Shown in pieces: positions 49,519-58,605 of a stretch of DNA of 63,476 nucleotides. The notes beneath the pieces were generated by a model. That model was given only the letters and a program-made list of their open reading frames with translations, was not told the DNA's origin and made no database searches. The stretch is from assembly GCA_944321865.1 (NCBI GenBank), contig CALUMZ010000001.1, forward strand, positions 1-63,476, in the 5' to 3' direction. Positions within the stretch are counted from its first letter, which is position 1, and each line of letters begins with the position of its first letter. Both the position numbers and the translations under genes were made by a program. Source of the stretch: an uncultured Muribaculaceae bacterium (GTDB lineage Bacteria; Bacteroidota; Bacteroidia; Bacteroidales; Muribaculaceae).

Positions 49519-50403
49519 TTATCTTAAGTTCTTTAAGACATTTTTGATTTTTTCGTAAGTGGTGATGCGAGTGGGAACGAGAGGCAGTCGCAATTCGTTT
49601 TCTATGTATCCCATTGCGTTAAGCAGGCATTTCACGCCCGCCGGGTTGCCATCGACAAATAACAGGCTGAACAACTCGGTAAAGCGGTGGTGTATTTCCC
49701 GGGCTTTGGCATAATCACCCTCGAGGGCAAGCCGTACCATTCGGCTGAATTCACGAGGGAATGCATTGCCAATAACCGATATGACGCCCACGGCGCCAAG
49801 AGTTATTAAAGGAAATGTTATGCCATCGTCGCCTGAAATAACCATGAAATCGGTCGGCTTGTTTTTTATGATTGCATCCATTTGTGAAATGTTGCCCGAG
49901 GCTTCTTTTACACCAATGATATTTTCAAATTCGTTGGCGAGCCTCAAACATGTTTCCGGAGCCATGTTAACGCCGGTTCGTCCGGGTACGTTATATAATA
50001 TAACCGGGAGAGGGCTTGCCGTTGCGATGGCTTTGTAATGCTGGTATATGCCCTCTTGCGATGGCTTGTTGTAGTAAGGCACAACCGACAGTATGGCACT
50101 AAAAGCCGACAAATCGGTATTTTTTACTGCCTCAACGACCGCCATTGTATTGTTGCCGCCCATGCCAAGCACCAGAGGAACACGTCCATGCACGCGTTCG
50201 GCAACGAACCGGCGCACTTGAGCCTGTTCGTCGGGTGTAAGTGTTGCTGTTTCGGCAGTCGTCCCCAGAACAACGAGATAATCGATGCCGCTATGTATTT
50301 GATACTCAAGCAGGCGGGCGAGCGAGTCGAAATCAATGGATTTGTCTTTGTGGAACGGTGTAATTAGTGCTACACCCATTCCTTTTAAATTAATGCGGGC
50401 CAT
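49519..50403 (-). CDS. dapA: 4-hydroxy-tetrahydrodipicolinate synthase
   Basis: Condenses pyruvate and aspartate semialdehyde, the branch point to diaminopimelate and lysine. It has 294 residues in a TIM barrel. The Schiff-base Lys166 is in GVKEASGN, Tyr137 in LYNVPGRTG with Arg142, and the GTTAE motif is near 47-51. The ATG at 50403 (MARINLKGMG) is preferred over a start five codons upstream. lysC and lysA lie nearby on the same strand, beyond the thioredoxin gene. Confidence 0.97.
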   Translation of the reverse strand: MARINLKGMGVALITPFHKDKSIDFDSLARLLEYQIHSGIDYLVVLGTTAETATLTPDEQAQVRRFVAERVHGRVPLVLGMGGNNTMAVVEAVKNTDLSAFSAILSVVPYYNKPSQEGIYQHYKAIATASPLPVILYNVPGRTGVNMAPETCLRLANEFENIIGVKEASGNISQMDAIIKNKPTDFMVISGDDGITFPLITLGAVGVISVIGNAFPREFSRMVRLALEGDYAKAREIHHRFTELFSLLFVDGNPAGVKCLLNAMGYIENELRLPLVPTRITTYEKIKNVLKNLR

Positions 50404-50509
50404 ATTGGTATGACACATTTGTTTTTGTTATATTGTAAAACACGTACTTGAGGTAAATCAGGCACAATGTTTGAATGTATTGTAGTAAACTTTTTAAATA
50501 ACGAAAGAT

Positions 50510-50806
50510 ATGAACAATTTTGAAACTTTAATCTCGGGTGATAAACCTGTATTGGTGGATTTTTATGCCGATTGGTGTCGTCCCTGCCAAATGATGGCTC
50601 CCATACTTGAAGAAGTGAAATCGAAGATAGGCGACCAAGCAACAATTGTCAAAATCAATGTGGATGAGAATCAAACCTTATCGGCGCAGTATAACATTCA
50701 GTCGATACCATCGTTGCTTATTTTCAAGAATGGGCAAGTGGTGTGGCGCGAGGTGGGCGTGCAGCGTAGTACCCAACTTTTGGCGACATTGAAAAGTTTC
50801 GTATAA
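50510..50806 (+). CDS. trxA: Thioredoxin
   Basis: Small redox protein of 98 residues with the full thioredoxin fold. The active site is WCRPC (22-26), where most thioredoxins have WCGPC. The cis-Pro loop QSIPSLLIF and GLN-type end (ATLKSFV) are present. It has no signal peptide, so it acts in the cytoplasm. It is transcribed divergently from dapA and is probably monocistronic. Confidence 0.94.
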   Translation: MNNFETLISGDKPVLVDFYADWCRPCQMMAPILEEVKSKIGDQATIVKINVDENQTLSAQYNIQSIPSLLIFKNGQVVWREVGVQRSTQLLATLKSFV

Positions 50807-50821
50807 TTGTCGCATTTTTAA

Positions 50822-50866
50822 TGAATGCCGGTGCCGGAATTTGATTATTTCGGCACCGACAGGCAT
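50822..50866. terminator. Bidirectional hairpin terminator between trxA and lysA
   Basis: ATGCCGGTGCCG and CGGCACC...GGCAT form a stem with a small internal bulge (GACA) and an AT-rich loop. It serves the two convergent genes; the T-runs are short. Confidence 0.6.
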
Positions 50867-50872
50867 TTGTTG

Positions 50873-52027
50873 CTATCTTGAAAATTGCGTCGATGGCAGG
50901 TTGCGGCAATTGTACTGCATTGCCATGACTTCACCGTATGCGCCGGCCGAACGTAAAGCCAACAAATCTCCGCGATGAGTCAACGGTAATGTTTCATCGG
51001 AAGCAAATTTGTCGCTTGATTCGCATATTGGGCCTACGATGTCATATCGGGCAGTTTCTGTTGCCGACGAAGTGATGTTTTCGGCAACATGGTGGGCTTG
51101 ATATAATGCAGGCCGTATAAGGTCGGTCATTCCGGCATCCACGATTACAAAGTTCTTTGTTGTCCCATTTTTTACATATATGACGCGTGTAATCAATGAA
51201 CCGCATTGTCCGACGATAGCGCGTCCCAACTCGAAGTGCAATTCTTGTCCTTTACGCAGTTTAAGATTGTTGCGGAAAGTGTCGAAATAGTTTTTGAAAT
51301 CGGGTATGGGATTCTCATTGGGATTTTCGTAGTTTATACCTAATCCGCCACCCACGTTGATTATTTTAAATGATATTCCACGAGCCTCGAAATGGTCTTG
51401 CAAATCGTTGATGCGATCGCACAGCATTTTATAGGGGGTGAAATCAAGTAATTGGGAACCGATGTGGAAGTGCAGGCCGATTAGGTTAACGTCGGGCATC
51501 GACATTGCCTTGTCGACAGCCATGTCGATCTGTTCAAGGTTTATCCCAAACTTGTTTTCGCTCAACCCCGTTGTGATGTATTCATGAGTGTGGGCATCGA
51601 TGTTGGGATTTATGCGTAAGGCAATGTTTGCAATTTTACCTTTTGCCGCCGCTATTTCATTGATGACTTCAAGTTCGGCGAGAGATTCTACATTGAAGCA
51701 AAATATGTCGTGGTTTATGCCTAATGAAATCTCCTTGTCGGTTTTTCCTACGCCCGCAAAGGCAATTGTGTCGCCTTTGAAACCTGCGGCGAGGGCAGCT
51801 ACAATTTCGCCTCCGCTCACGCAGTCGATTGACAACCCGGCTTCTTTTATTTCATGCAGGATACGTGGGTTGGCATTGGCTTTTACAGCATAATGCACTT
51901 TGTAGGGTAGGTCTTTTATGCACGCATTCATTTCGTGCAAGGTGGCTTTAAGCAATTCGAGGTCGTAATAATAAAACGGAGTCTCGCAATGCTTGAAAGT
52001 TTCTATGGGGAATAGGGTCTTAATCAT
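50873..52027 (-). CDS. lysA: Diaminopimelate decarboxylase
   Basis: Last step of lysine synthesis, decarboxylating meso-diaminopimelate. It is a PLP enzyme of 384 residues. The PLP Lys49 is in HYAVKANANP, the Gly-rich phosphate site is INVGGGLGINYE, and the active-site Cys is in GPICESSDKFA near the C-terminus with AGAYGEVMAMQYN. It lies 7 bp after the lysC stop, so the two are an operon. Confidence 0.96.
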   Translation of the reverse strand: MIKTLFPIETFKHCETPFYYYDLELLKATLHEMNACIKDLPYKVHYAVKANANPRILHEIKEAGLSIDCVSGGEIVAALAAGFKGDTIAFAGVGKTDKEISLGINHDIFCFNVESLAELEVINEIAAAKGKIANIALRINPNIDAHTHEYITTGLSENKFGINLEQIDMAVDKAMSMPDVNLIGLHFHIGSQLLDFTPYKMLCDRINDLQDHFEARGISFKIINVGGGLGINYENPNENPIPDFKNYFDTFRNNLKLRKGQELHFELGRAIVGQCGSLITRVIYVKNGTTKNFVIVDAGMTDLIRPALYQAHHVAENITSSATETARYDIVGPICESSDKFASDETLPLTHRGDLLALRSAGAYGEVMAMQYNCRNLPSTQFSR

Positions 52028-52034
52028 AATGGTG

Positions 52035-53363
52035 TTAAAGTTTCTTATTCTTGAACAAGTGGTCGCTAAGCAGGTTCAAGGCTTTTACTTTGTCTTTTTT
52101 GCTCACGAGGAAAGATATATTGAAGTTGCTTCCGCCATAAGAAATCATTCTCACCGGTATATCTTTCAATGCGTCGAGAGCTGCAGCCTCAATACCCTTG
52201 TTCTGCCATTCGAGGTCTCCCACTACGCATATTATAACCATGTCGCGGTCTATCGTCACGGTGCCGAATTTCTTGAGGTCGTCGAGTATGTGGTCGATAT
52301 TTTTTTCATTGTCGATTGTTACCGATACCCCGACTTCGGACGTTGCTATCATGTCGATAGGTGTTTTGTATGTTTCAAATATTTCAAACACCTTGCGTAG
52401 GAATCCGTAAGCAAGCAACATGCGGCCCGATTTTATTTTAATTGCCGTAATGTTGTCTTTTGCTGCTACGGCTTTTACTCCATGAGGCGTTGTGGTATTG
52501 TATATGAGAGTGCCTTTTGCAGTAGGGCAGAGCGTATTGAGCAGTCGCACCGGAATATTGTTTAACTTGGCCGGCAGTACACATGTGGGGTGCAGGATTT
52601 TTGCACCGAAATAAGCGAGTTCGGCCGCTTCCTCAAAGTGCAACTCATCGACAGGGTCGGTGTCTTCCACGTAACGTGGGTCATTGTTGTGCATACCGTC
52701 GATGTCGGTCCATATTTCAATTTCCTCGGCATTTATGGCAGCACCGATTAAAGATGCGCTATAGTCGCTGCCCCCGCGTTGCAGATTGTCGACTTCGCCG
52801 TAAGCGTTGCGGCATATATATCCTTGCGTGATGTATACGTCGGCATCATCAAATTTGGCAAGCAGCGCCGTCAGTTTTTGCTTTATGTACTGGCTGTCGG
52901 GCTCGCCGTTTTTGTCGGTACGCATATAATCAAGGGCGGGCAACATGGCCGATTTAATGCCCAAGGACTGCAAGTATATGTTCATCATTGCCGTTGACAT
53001 TAATTCGCCTTGGGCAAGGATTTCTTTTTCTTCAAATACGGTAAACAGGTCCTTGGTGAACGACCGCATGTAATTGAAGCAAGCCTTGATTTCGGCTGTT
53101 GCATTTTCAAGTGCAGCTTGATTGTCTCCAAAAAGTTCGCCAAGCGTTAAAGTGTATTTTTTTTCAAGTGCGTTGATTGTTTCTTTTGCACCATCAATGT
53201 TGTGCTTGTATAAGTAGTCGGAAATTTCCACAAGCGTGTTAGTTGTACCAGACATAGCCGACAGGACGACTATGTTTTTACCTCTTTCGGTTATCAACCG
53301 GGCTACATTTTTAATTCTTTCGGCCGAGCCGACCGAAGTGCCTCCGAATTTAAGAACTTTCAT
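52035..53363 (-). CDS. lysC: Aspartate kinase (monofunctional)
   Basis: Phosphorylates aspartate at the head of the lysine, threonine and methionine pathways. It has 442 residues. The N-terminal kinase motif KFGGTSVGSAERI is intact, followed by GGSDYSASLIGAA and the WTDIDGM segment. The C-terminal part (about 305-442) holds two ACT domains, the usual site of feedback inhibition. No homoserine dehydrogenase domain is fused. Pairing with lysA suggests control linked to lysine or diaminopimelate. Confidence 0.96.
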   Translation of the reverse strand: MKVLKFGGTSVGSAERIKNVARLITERGKNIVVLSAMSGTTNTLVEISDYLYKHNIDGAKETINALEKKYTLTLGELFGDNQAALENATAEIKACFNYMRSFTKDLFTVFEEKEILAQGELMSTAMMNIYLQSLGIKSAMLPALDYMRTDKNGEPDSQYIKQKLTALLAKFDDADVYITQGYICRNAYGEVDNLQRGGSDYSASLIGAAINAEEIEIWTDIDGMHNNDPRYVEDTDPVDELHFEEAAELAYFGAKILHPTCVLPAKLNNIPVRLLNTLCPTAKGTLIYNTTTPHGVKAVAAKDNITAIKIKSGRMLLAYGFLRKVFEIFETYKTPIDMIATSEVGVSVTIDNEKNIDHILDDLKKFGTVTIDRDMVIICVVGDLEWQNKGIEAAALDALKDIPVRMISYGGSNFNISFLVSKKDKVKALNLLSDHLFKNKKL

Positions 53364-53401
53364 TGATAAGTAGTATATTTCCGTAAATAATTATCAGTAT
53401 G

Positions 53402-53409
53402 CAAAGGTA
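53402..53409 (-). promoter_or_regulatory. Candidate -7 box of lysC-lysA
   Basis: TACCTTTG on the minus strand, 39 bp upstream of the lysC ATG, matches TAnnTTTG. No clear -33 box. Confidence 0.5.
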
Positions 53410-53517
53410 CTATATAAATTGCCGAAGTGTTAAAAACAAACGGCAAAAAAAACTTAATATTCATGTGGAGATGGGCGGGGAATCGTTGCATAAATATCTG
53501 TTTATTGCATAGTTGCA

Positions 53518-53545
53518 GTAGAGACGCAAAATTTTGCGTCTCTAC
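53518..53545. repeat. 28-bp perfect palindrome, REP-like element
   Basis: GTAGAGACGCAAAA is followed directly by its exact inverse complement, with no loop. I recall near-identical palindromes (tagagacgc...gcgtctcta) scattered between genes in Bacteroidetes and cyanobacterial genomes. It lies 80 bp past the ddl stop and could stop transcription, but no T-run follows. The rest of the gap 53410-53624 holds nothing recognisable. Confidence 0.8.
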
Positions 53546-53624
53546 GATTGTGCATGAAAATATGGTGGGTATTGAAATTCAATGTGTTGTGTAGCTAAAA
53601 CAGCTGCCGGTAGGCATTTCGGCG

Positions 53625-54800
53625 TTACTTCTTTATGCCGCCTTTGAGCCCGCCGCCGAGGTTGAAGATGTTGTGGTCGTATGATACCGTTTTCAATCCT
53701 TGTTCGCGCTTGCGCTTAATGGCGAGTTCTACCAGCTTGTCCATCAGTTGCTCGAAACTTATTCCTGTGGCTTCCCATAGGTAGAACGACAGTGAGCCGG
53801 GAATGGTGTTGATTTCGTTGACATAAATGTCGCGCGTCTTGCGGTCGATAATCATGTCGACGCGGCTCACACCGTGGCACGACAGTACACGGAATGTTTC
53901 ACGTGCGAGGAATTGTATGCGCTTGGTTTCCTTTTCGGGAAGGTCGGCCGGGATGCGCTTTTGCGAGGCTTGCATTCCTTTTGCCCCTTTTGAGCCACCC
54001 ACATATTTGTCTTCGTAAGACAAAATTTCACCGCTTTTGATAGGCTCTTCGAGCACCGATGCTTTGTTTTCGTCGCAGTCGCCGAGTACCGAGCAGTTTA
54101 TTTCTTGCAAGTCCTCGACCATGTCTTCCACGATGATGCGTGTGGTGTAGATTTCGGCCCCGTCGATTTTGTCGATTAGCTCCTCGCGGTTGCAGGCACG
54201 GCCGATGCCGACGCTCGAACCGAGGTTGGCCGGTTTCACGATTACAGGGTAGCCTATTTCTTTTTCAATCTGATTGATAATTTCCTCGCGGCGCGTGTAC
54301 CATTCTTTGTCGGAGAACCAGACGAAGTTGACTACAGGAATCCCGCATGATTTCAAAATCATTTTCATTGTGATTTTGTCCATGCCGTTGGCACTCGACA
54401 GAGTGTTGCATCCGGCGTATGGGATGCCGATGGTTTCGAGTAAGCCTTCAAATATGCCATCTTCGCCGTTTGAGCCGTGCAGCACAGGAATAATAACGTC
54501 GAGGTGCTTTATAACGTTTGATCCAAAAAGGTTGCGTTTCTTTTTGTATAGGTTGTAGTCGCCGAAACTGGGTTCCATATACACTTCGTCCACTTTGGCA
54601 AGCAGTTCGGGAATGTTGCGGTAGTTTTGTATGTCAAGCAAAGCCTTGCCCGTGTACCATTTGCCTTGTTTTGATATATATATGGGAACTACTTCATATT
54701 TTTCGGCATTTATTGCATGCATGGCTTGGGAAGCCGATATTACAGAGATTTCGTGTTCGGTTGATCGTCCACCGAAGAATACACCGATGGTTGTTTTCAT
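53625..54800 (-). CDS. ddl: D-alanine--D-alanine ligase-type ATP-grasp enzyme (391 aa)
   Basis: ATP-grasp ligase with N-terminal GVFFGGRSTEHEISVISA, PVLHGSNGEDGIFEGLLE, the ATP-binding VKPANLGSSVGIGRA and the metal-binding end YVNEINTIPGSLSFYLW. In the family it joins two D-Ala for the peptidoglycan stem. At 391 residues it is longer than the usual 310-340 Bacteroidetes Ddl and looks more like Firmicutes-type Ddl/Van-like ligases, so it may be a second, acquired ligase with altered specificity. It is third in an operon after an alpha/beta hydrolase and a membrane Mur ligase. I suggest the gene name with reserve. Confidence 0.88.
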   Translation of the reverse strand: MKTTIGVFFGGRSTEHEISVISASQAMHAINAEKYEVVPIYISKQGKWYTGKALLDIQNYRNIPELLAKVDEVYMEPSFGDYNLYKKKRNLFGSNVIKHLDVIIPVLHGSNGEDGIFEGLLETIGIPYAGCNTLSSANGMDKITMKMILKSCGIPVVNFVWFSDKEWYTRREEIINQIEKEIGYPVIVKPANLGSSVGIGRACNREELIDKIDGAEIYTTRIIVEDMVEDLQEINCSVLGDCDENKASVLEEPIKSGEILSYEDKYVGGSKGAKGMQASQKRIPADLPEKETKRIQFLARETFRVLSCHGVSRVDMIIDRKTRDIYVNEINTIPGSLSFYLWEATGISFEQLMDKLVELAIKRKREQGLKTVSYDHNIFNLGGGLKGGIKK

Positions 54801-54837
54801 ATTCTTGGAAAAGTATATCTTGTTGATTTGTGTTTAG

Positions 54838-56436
54838 TTACTTAAATGTGTCGGGGAGGTCGTTTTCGTAAAGGACGGTATCTCCGGCCTTAGCCATTTC
54901 AAGCATCTTTTTTTGGGCCTCGGCAAACGTTGGTACTGTATGAACGATTAATTTGTCGGACCGTTTGCGTTTGATTCCGTTCAAGATTGCTTCACGATTA
55001 TATTCGCCCACGATTATTGCGACATCGCAAGTTTCGGCAATATGCTCACCGAAGAGTTCGTTGTAGTGTTCTTGTTTTGAGCCGAGTTCAATCATTCCCG
55101 GAGTTATAACAATGCGCTTGCCTCCGGTCATGCCGGCCAGTACGTCGAGTGCCATTCCGGAACCATCGGGGTTGGAATTGAAGGCATCGTCGATTATAGT
55201 GATTCCGGCCGGGGTGCGTTTTACGTTCAGGCGGTGCTCGACCTGTTCGATTTTGCTTACCGCATATTGTATTTTGTTGTCGGGTACGCCAAGTCGCATA
55301 GCCATGATGACGGCAGCCATCAGGTTTGATATGTTGCATTCGCCCACAAGACGAGTGGAGAGTTCAAGGGATTTTCCACGTCCGACAATTTTGAATGTTG
55401 TGCCGCGTGCCGAATATGCAATATCTTCGGCATGGTAGTCGCTTCCGCTTTCGCGCTTGACGGTGTATCGGCACGTTTCAACATTGTCGACCGGACGGTT
55501 GGCTATGTATGGGAAATCGTTATTTAACACACCGAAACCATCTGCCGGCAGGGCATCGATAAGTTCAAATTTGGTGCGTTGCACGTTTTCGATGGTTTTA
55601 AACGATTCCAGATGCTGTTCGCCTACGGCAGTTATGATTCCGAATGTGGGGTGGACAATGTCGCATATTTCTTTTATGTCGCCGATGTTTTTTGCCCCCA
55701 TTTCGACAATAAAAAGATTATTGTAGGGTTGCAACATTTCGCGAATGGTGCGAACAACTCCCATCGGGGTGTTGTAACTGCCCGGAGTCATTAAGACCGA
55801 GTATTTTTCACTCAAGATGCGGTTAAGGTAGTGTTTCGTGCTCGTTTTCCCATAGCTGCCGGTGATACCGACGATAATCATGTCGGGCTTTTGGGCAAGT
55901 ATGCGGCGGGCATCGTCAACATAGTGGTTGTTGATTGATTTTTCTACCGGTTTAAGAAGCCAATTGGCGGCAATCACTATTGCCGACGAGAGGGGAGTGG
56001 CGAGCATCATCACTGTGGCAAATGTGTGTATTGGATGGTGGGGAGCATTGTAAAATGCTGCCACTAATGCTGCCAGTACCCACGTAAGCACGTTGATAGT
56101 GATAAACAGTCTCCACACGCGTTTTGTGAACACAAGTGGCTTCTTGGATTTGCGTGTCATGAGTACAATGCACTCTGCAATCATCACCGCAATTACAATG
56201 CCGATTACAAATATGGACCGGGCAAACAGTGAGATTATCAGTATGAACAACGCCGCATTTAGCAATCTGCGAACCGACAGCGTGTCGCCGCTTGAAGTTA
56301 TCCATCGTGTGTAGCGTTCGTTGCGATATGAGTTTTGTTGCAACATTTGCAGGTCTTTTGTAATTACCGTGCCAAATAGCACTACCGACACCACGGCGAG
56401 CAATGTGAATATTGTAAAGGCAATATCTAATTCCAT
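54838..56436 (-). CDS. Membrane-anchored Mur ligase family protein (MurF-like, 532 aa)
   Basis: Residues 1-165 contain about four or five membrane segments (for example 5-24, 60-95, 108-128, 138-160). The Mur ligase core follows with the ATP motif GITGSYGKTST (190-200), FIVEMGAKNIGDIKEI, and a C-terminal domain starting near 385 with IIDDAFNSNPDGS. This is the MurF pattern, but the usual N-terminal UDP-sugar-binding domain of MurF is missing and the membrane domain takes its place. It may ligate a dipeptide to a membrane-bound precursor, or serve another amide-ligase pathway. The hydrolase lies 7 bp upstream and ddl 37 bp downstream. Calling it murF would be premature. Confidence 0.85.
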   Translation of the reverse strand: MELDIAFTIFTLLAVVSVVLFGTVITKDLQMLQQNSYRNERYTRWITSSGDTLSVRRLLNAALFILIISLFARSIFVIGIVIAVMIAECIVLMTRKSKKPLVFTKRVWRLFITINVLTWVLAALVAAFYNAPHHPIHTFATVMMLATPLSSAIVIAANWLLKPVEKSINNHYVDDARRILAQKPDMIIVGITGSYGKTSTKHYLNRILSEKYSVLMTPGSYNTPMGVVRTIREMLQPYNNLFIVEMGAKNIGDIKEICDIVHPTFGIITAVGEQHLESFKTIENVQRTKFELIDALPADGFGVLNNDFPYIANRPVDNVETCRYTVKRESGSDYHAEDIAYSARGTTFKIVGRGKSLELSTRLVGECNISNLMAAVIMAMRLGVPDNKIQYAVSKIEQVEHRLNVKRTPAGITIIDDAFNSNPDGSGMALDVLAGMTGGKRIVITPGMIELGSKQEHYNELFGEHIAETCDVAIIVGEYNREAILNGIKRKRSDKLIVHTVPTFAEAQKKMLEMAKAGDTVLYENDLPDTFK

Positions 56437-56443
56437 ATTTGAG

Positions 56444-57229
56444 TTACATTTTGTCGTTGTTCATTTCGTCATTTAGAAAGCTGCGTATAACAGCGGCGAA
56501 TTGGTATGGGTTATCGAGAAAACTGTAGTGTCCGGCACTTTTGAACACGGCAAGTCCTGCCTCGGGTATAAGCCGTTCCATTTTGCGGGCATCGGCAACA
56601 GGTGTGGCAGTATCATTTTCACCCCATATCAACAAGGTTGGGCACTTGATTTTCGGCATCAGGTGGCACAGGTCTTCATTGACAACACGGCTCATGATGC
56701 TGCGCATCATAGGGGACGCATTGTTATAGTCGCTCGACCCGACACGTTTGCGATAACGGTTTATTATGTCTTCGGCACGTTTTCTGCCCACGATTAGCGG
56801 CAATAATCGTTTATATGTTTTGTAGCTGTATACCTTGAAATAATACTTTAGGCTGCGGGCGGGCTTTACACCGGCTGCGTCTATAAGGACAAGCTTTGTT
56901 ACATCGTTTCGGGAAGCATATACAATGCCCACTCTTCCTCCAAATGAGTGCCCCATCAAGATGGGGGCGGTTATTTTTTCGGCTTGTACGAGATGCTCGA
57001 TGAGGGTTGTATATTGTTCAACGCCCCAGACGGTTGTTGGCTCGGAACTGTCGCCAAATCCCGGGAAATCCACGTTGTAGACAGTGAAATACTCGGTGAG
57101 CAGCTGTTCTATGCTTGCCAAAGTGGTGTGGTTGCATCCCCACCCATGCATCAATATGACGGCTTGTGTTCCTTTACCTTCTATGGTGTAGCAGAATTCC
57201 ACATTTTGTGCCTTGATAACCTTTTTCAT
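56444..57229 (-). CDS. Alpha/beta hydrolase (261 aa)
   Basis: It has the alpha/beta-hydrolase fold: the oxyanion-hole segment LMHGWGCNHTT (26-36), the nucleophile elbow GHSFGGRVG with Ser near 94, the acid in LLIWGENDTATPV and the final His in SAGHYSFLDNP. The substrate is unknown. It heads an operon with the membrane Mur ligase and the Ddl-type ligase, so an amidase, esterase or peptidase step on a wall precursor or small peptide is a possible but unproven role. Confidence 0.88.
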   Translation of the reverse strand: MKKVIKAQNVEFCYTIEGKGTQAVILMHGWGCNHTTLASIEQLLTEYFTVYNVDFPGFGDSSEPTTVWGVEQYTTLIEHLVQAEKITAPILMGHSFGGRVGIVYASRNDVTKLVLIDAAGVKPARSLKYYFKVYSYKTYKRLLPLIVGRKRAEDIINRYRKRVGSSDYNNASPMMRSIMSRVVNEDLCHLMPKIKCPTLLIWGENDTATPVADARKMERLIPEAGLAVFKSAGHYSFLDNPYQFAAVIRSFLNDEMNNDKM

Positions 57230-57250
57230 ATCCCTGTCATAAACAAGTCA

Positions 57251-57282
57251 CAAAATTAGAAACACTTTTGTTCTTAAACAAA
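57251..57282 (-). promoter_or_regulatory. Promoter of the hydrolase-Mur ligase-ddl operon
   Basis: On the minus strand TTTG (57279-57282) and TAATTTTG (57251-57258) are 20 bp apart, and the ATG lies 21 bp downstream. Confidence 0.7.
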
Positions 57283-57404
57283 AAAATGCAGAAACTATTT
57301 ATGCCGTGCGCCCTCCTCCCGGACTTCGCCAATGTGTCACCCTAAATGAGCGTATGAGTCGGGAAAAGGCTTTCAGCTCAACATAATTGCAGAGACGTGA
57401 ATTG

Positions 57405-57445
57405 AAAAGCGGAGACTCCGCAAAATTAAGTGGGTCTCCGCTTTT
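57405..57445 (-). terminator. Terminator of the DUF5606 gene
   Basis: AAAAGCGGAGAC and GTCTCCGCTTTT form a perfect 12-bp stem. On the minus strand the right arm ends in TTTT. It is 30 bp past the stop codon. The remainder of the gap (57283-57404) shows no gene. Confidence 0.75.
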
Positions 57446-57475
57446 GGATGATAATTCCAAGATTATGGATTAATG

Positions 57476-57934
57476 TTATTTTTCAGAAGGCTTTTCATCT
57501 TTTGTACCTTCTTCTGTTGACTGTGGTTGTTGTTCTTCTTCGTTGTCTTTAAAAGAGGTAAAACCTGCTTCGACCAAGGTATTGTACCAAGCTATAACTT
57601 TCGTTATGTCGGTGTCGTATACCCGGTCGGTGTCATAGTTGGGCAGTACGCTCGTGAAAAAGTCATGCAGGGCAGTTGTGTCATTTGTCAATGCCTTCTT
57701 GTCAAGCACCTTACCGTTGTTTTGCTTGTATATGGTTTCCATAACATCGGCAAGCGGAACTTCTTCATCGGTAGTATAAATGGCAATGTCGCCAAGAGAG
57801 ATGATTTTGTTATAGGAATAAGCCGGCATGCGCTTTTTGTCGGCAAGACTTTCTACGACAATGATATTTTTCCCGTATGAAATTAGTTTGTACAATCCCG
57901 GTTTGCCTGAAATAGACAGTATTTTCTTTAGCAT
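57476..57934 (-). CDS. DUF5606 family protein (152 aa)
   Basis: Small Bacteroidetes protein. It starts with LKKILSISGKPGLYKLISYG, a beta-rich N-terminal domain (1-65) followed by a helical part (about 65-130) and an acidic Gln/Glu/Lys tail (EEEQQPQSTEEGTKDEKP). This matches the DUF5606 pattern, for which no function is known. It has no signal peptide or membrane segment. It lies 96 bp downstream of coaE and may be on the same transcript. Confidence 0.85.
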   Translation of the reverse strand: MLKKILSISGKPGLYKLISYGKNIIVVESLADKKRMPAYSYNKIISLGDIAIYTTDEEVPLADVMETIYKQNNGKVLDKKALTNDTTALHDFFTSVLPNYDTDRVYDTDITKVIAWYNTLVEAGFTSFKDNEEEQQPQSTEEGTKDEKPSEK

Positions 57935-58030
57935 AATATTTCTTTTTATCGTTTTGTTGTTTTCAAAAAAGCGTTACAAAAATAATATTCATTTTTATTT
58001 CTTCAAAATGTGCCGATGCCATAAATTGCA

Positions 58031-58600
58031 TTATAAAGCCGTACACAGTTTAACTATTTGTGGCAACAGCGGCGTTATCCCGTCGTTGATTATGATTGTC
58101 GCCCCATTGGTTGGTGTTTCGGCCGACTGGGCTTTGATGCGGGCTTCTACGGCTTGCCGTGGGATGTTGTTCCGGTGCATTACGCGTGAAATTCGTATTT
58201 CCAAGGGTGCTTGGACGTTCCATTCTTCATTGGTTATTTCACTCAGTCCGCTACCTTTGAGTATGGCGGTTTCCACAAATGCACAATCAGCTTTAATATT
58301 GGCAGCCCATTGTATAATGTCGTGCCTCACTGCAGGGTGCACTATTTCGTTTAATTGTTTTAATGCAGCCGGATTTCCAAATACGGTGCGGCTTAAGTAT
58401 TTACGGTCAATTACACCATTGGGGGCTACAGCCTGATTGCCAAATGCCTGAACCAATCGTTCTTTGATGTATTGCGAATTGTCCATAACATGTTTTGCCC
58501 TGCTGTCGCAATCATATACATGGTATCCAATTGTGCGGAGAATTGAAGAAACTACGCTTTTCCCGCTTCCTATCCCACCGGTTAATGCTATGATTTTCAT
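58031..58600 (-). CDS. coaE: Dephospho-CoA kinase
   Basis: Last step of coenzyme A synthesis. It has 189 residues, with the P-loop LTGGIGSGKSVVS (5-17), the substrate motif YDCDSRAKHVM and the lid segment NEIVHPAVR. The length is normal. It starts 5 bp after the YbbR-domain gene, so the pair is coupled. Confidence 0.96.
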   Translation of the reverse strand: MKIIALTGGIGSGKSVVSSILRTIGYHVYDCDSRAKHVMDNSQYIKERLVQAFGNQAVAPNGVIDRKYLSRTVFGNPAALKQLNEIVHPAVRHDIIQWAANIKADCAFVETAILKGSGLSEITNEEWNVQAPLEIRISRVMHRNNIPRQAVEARIKAQSAETPTNGATIIINDGITPLLPQIVKLCTAL

Positions 58601-58605
58601 TGCGC

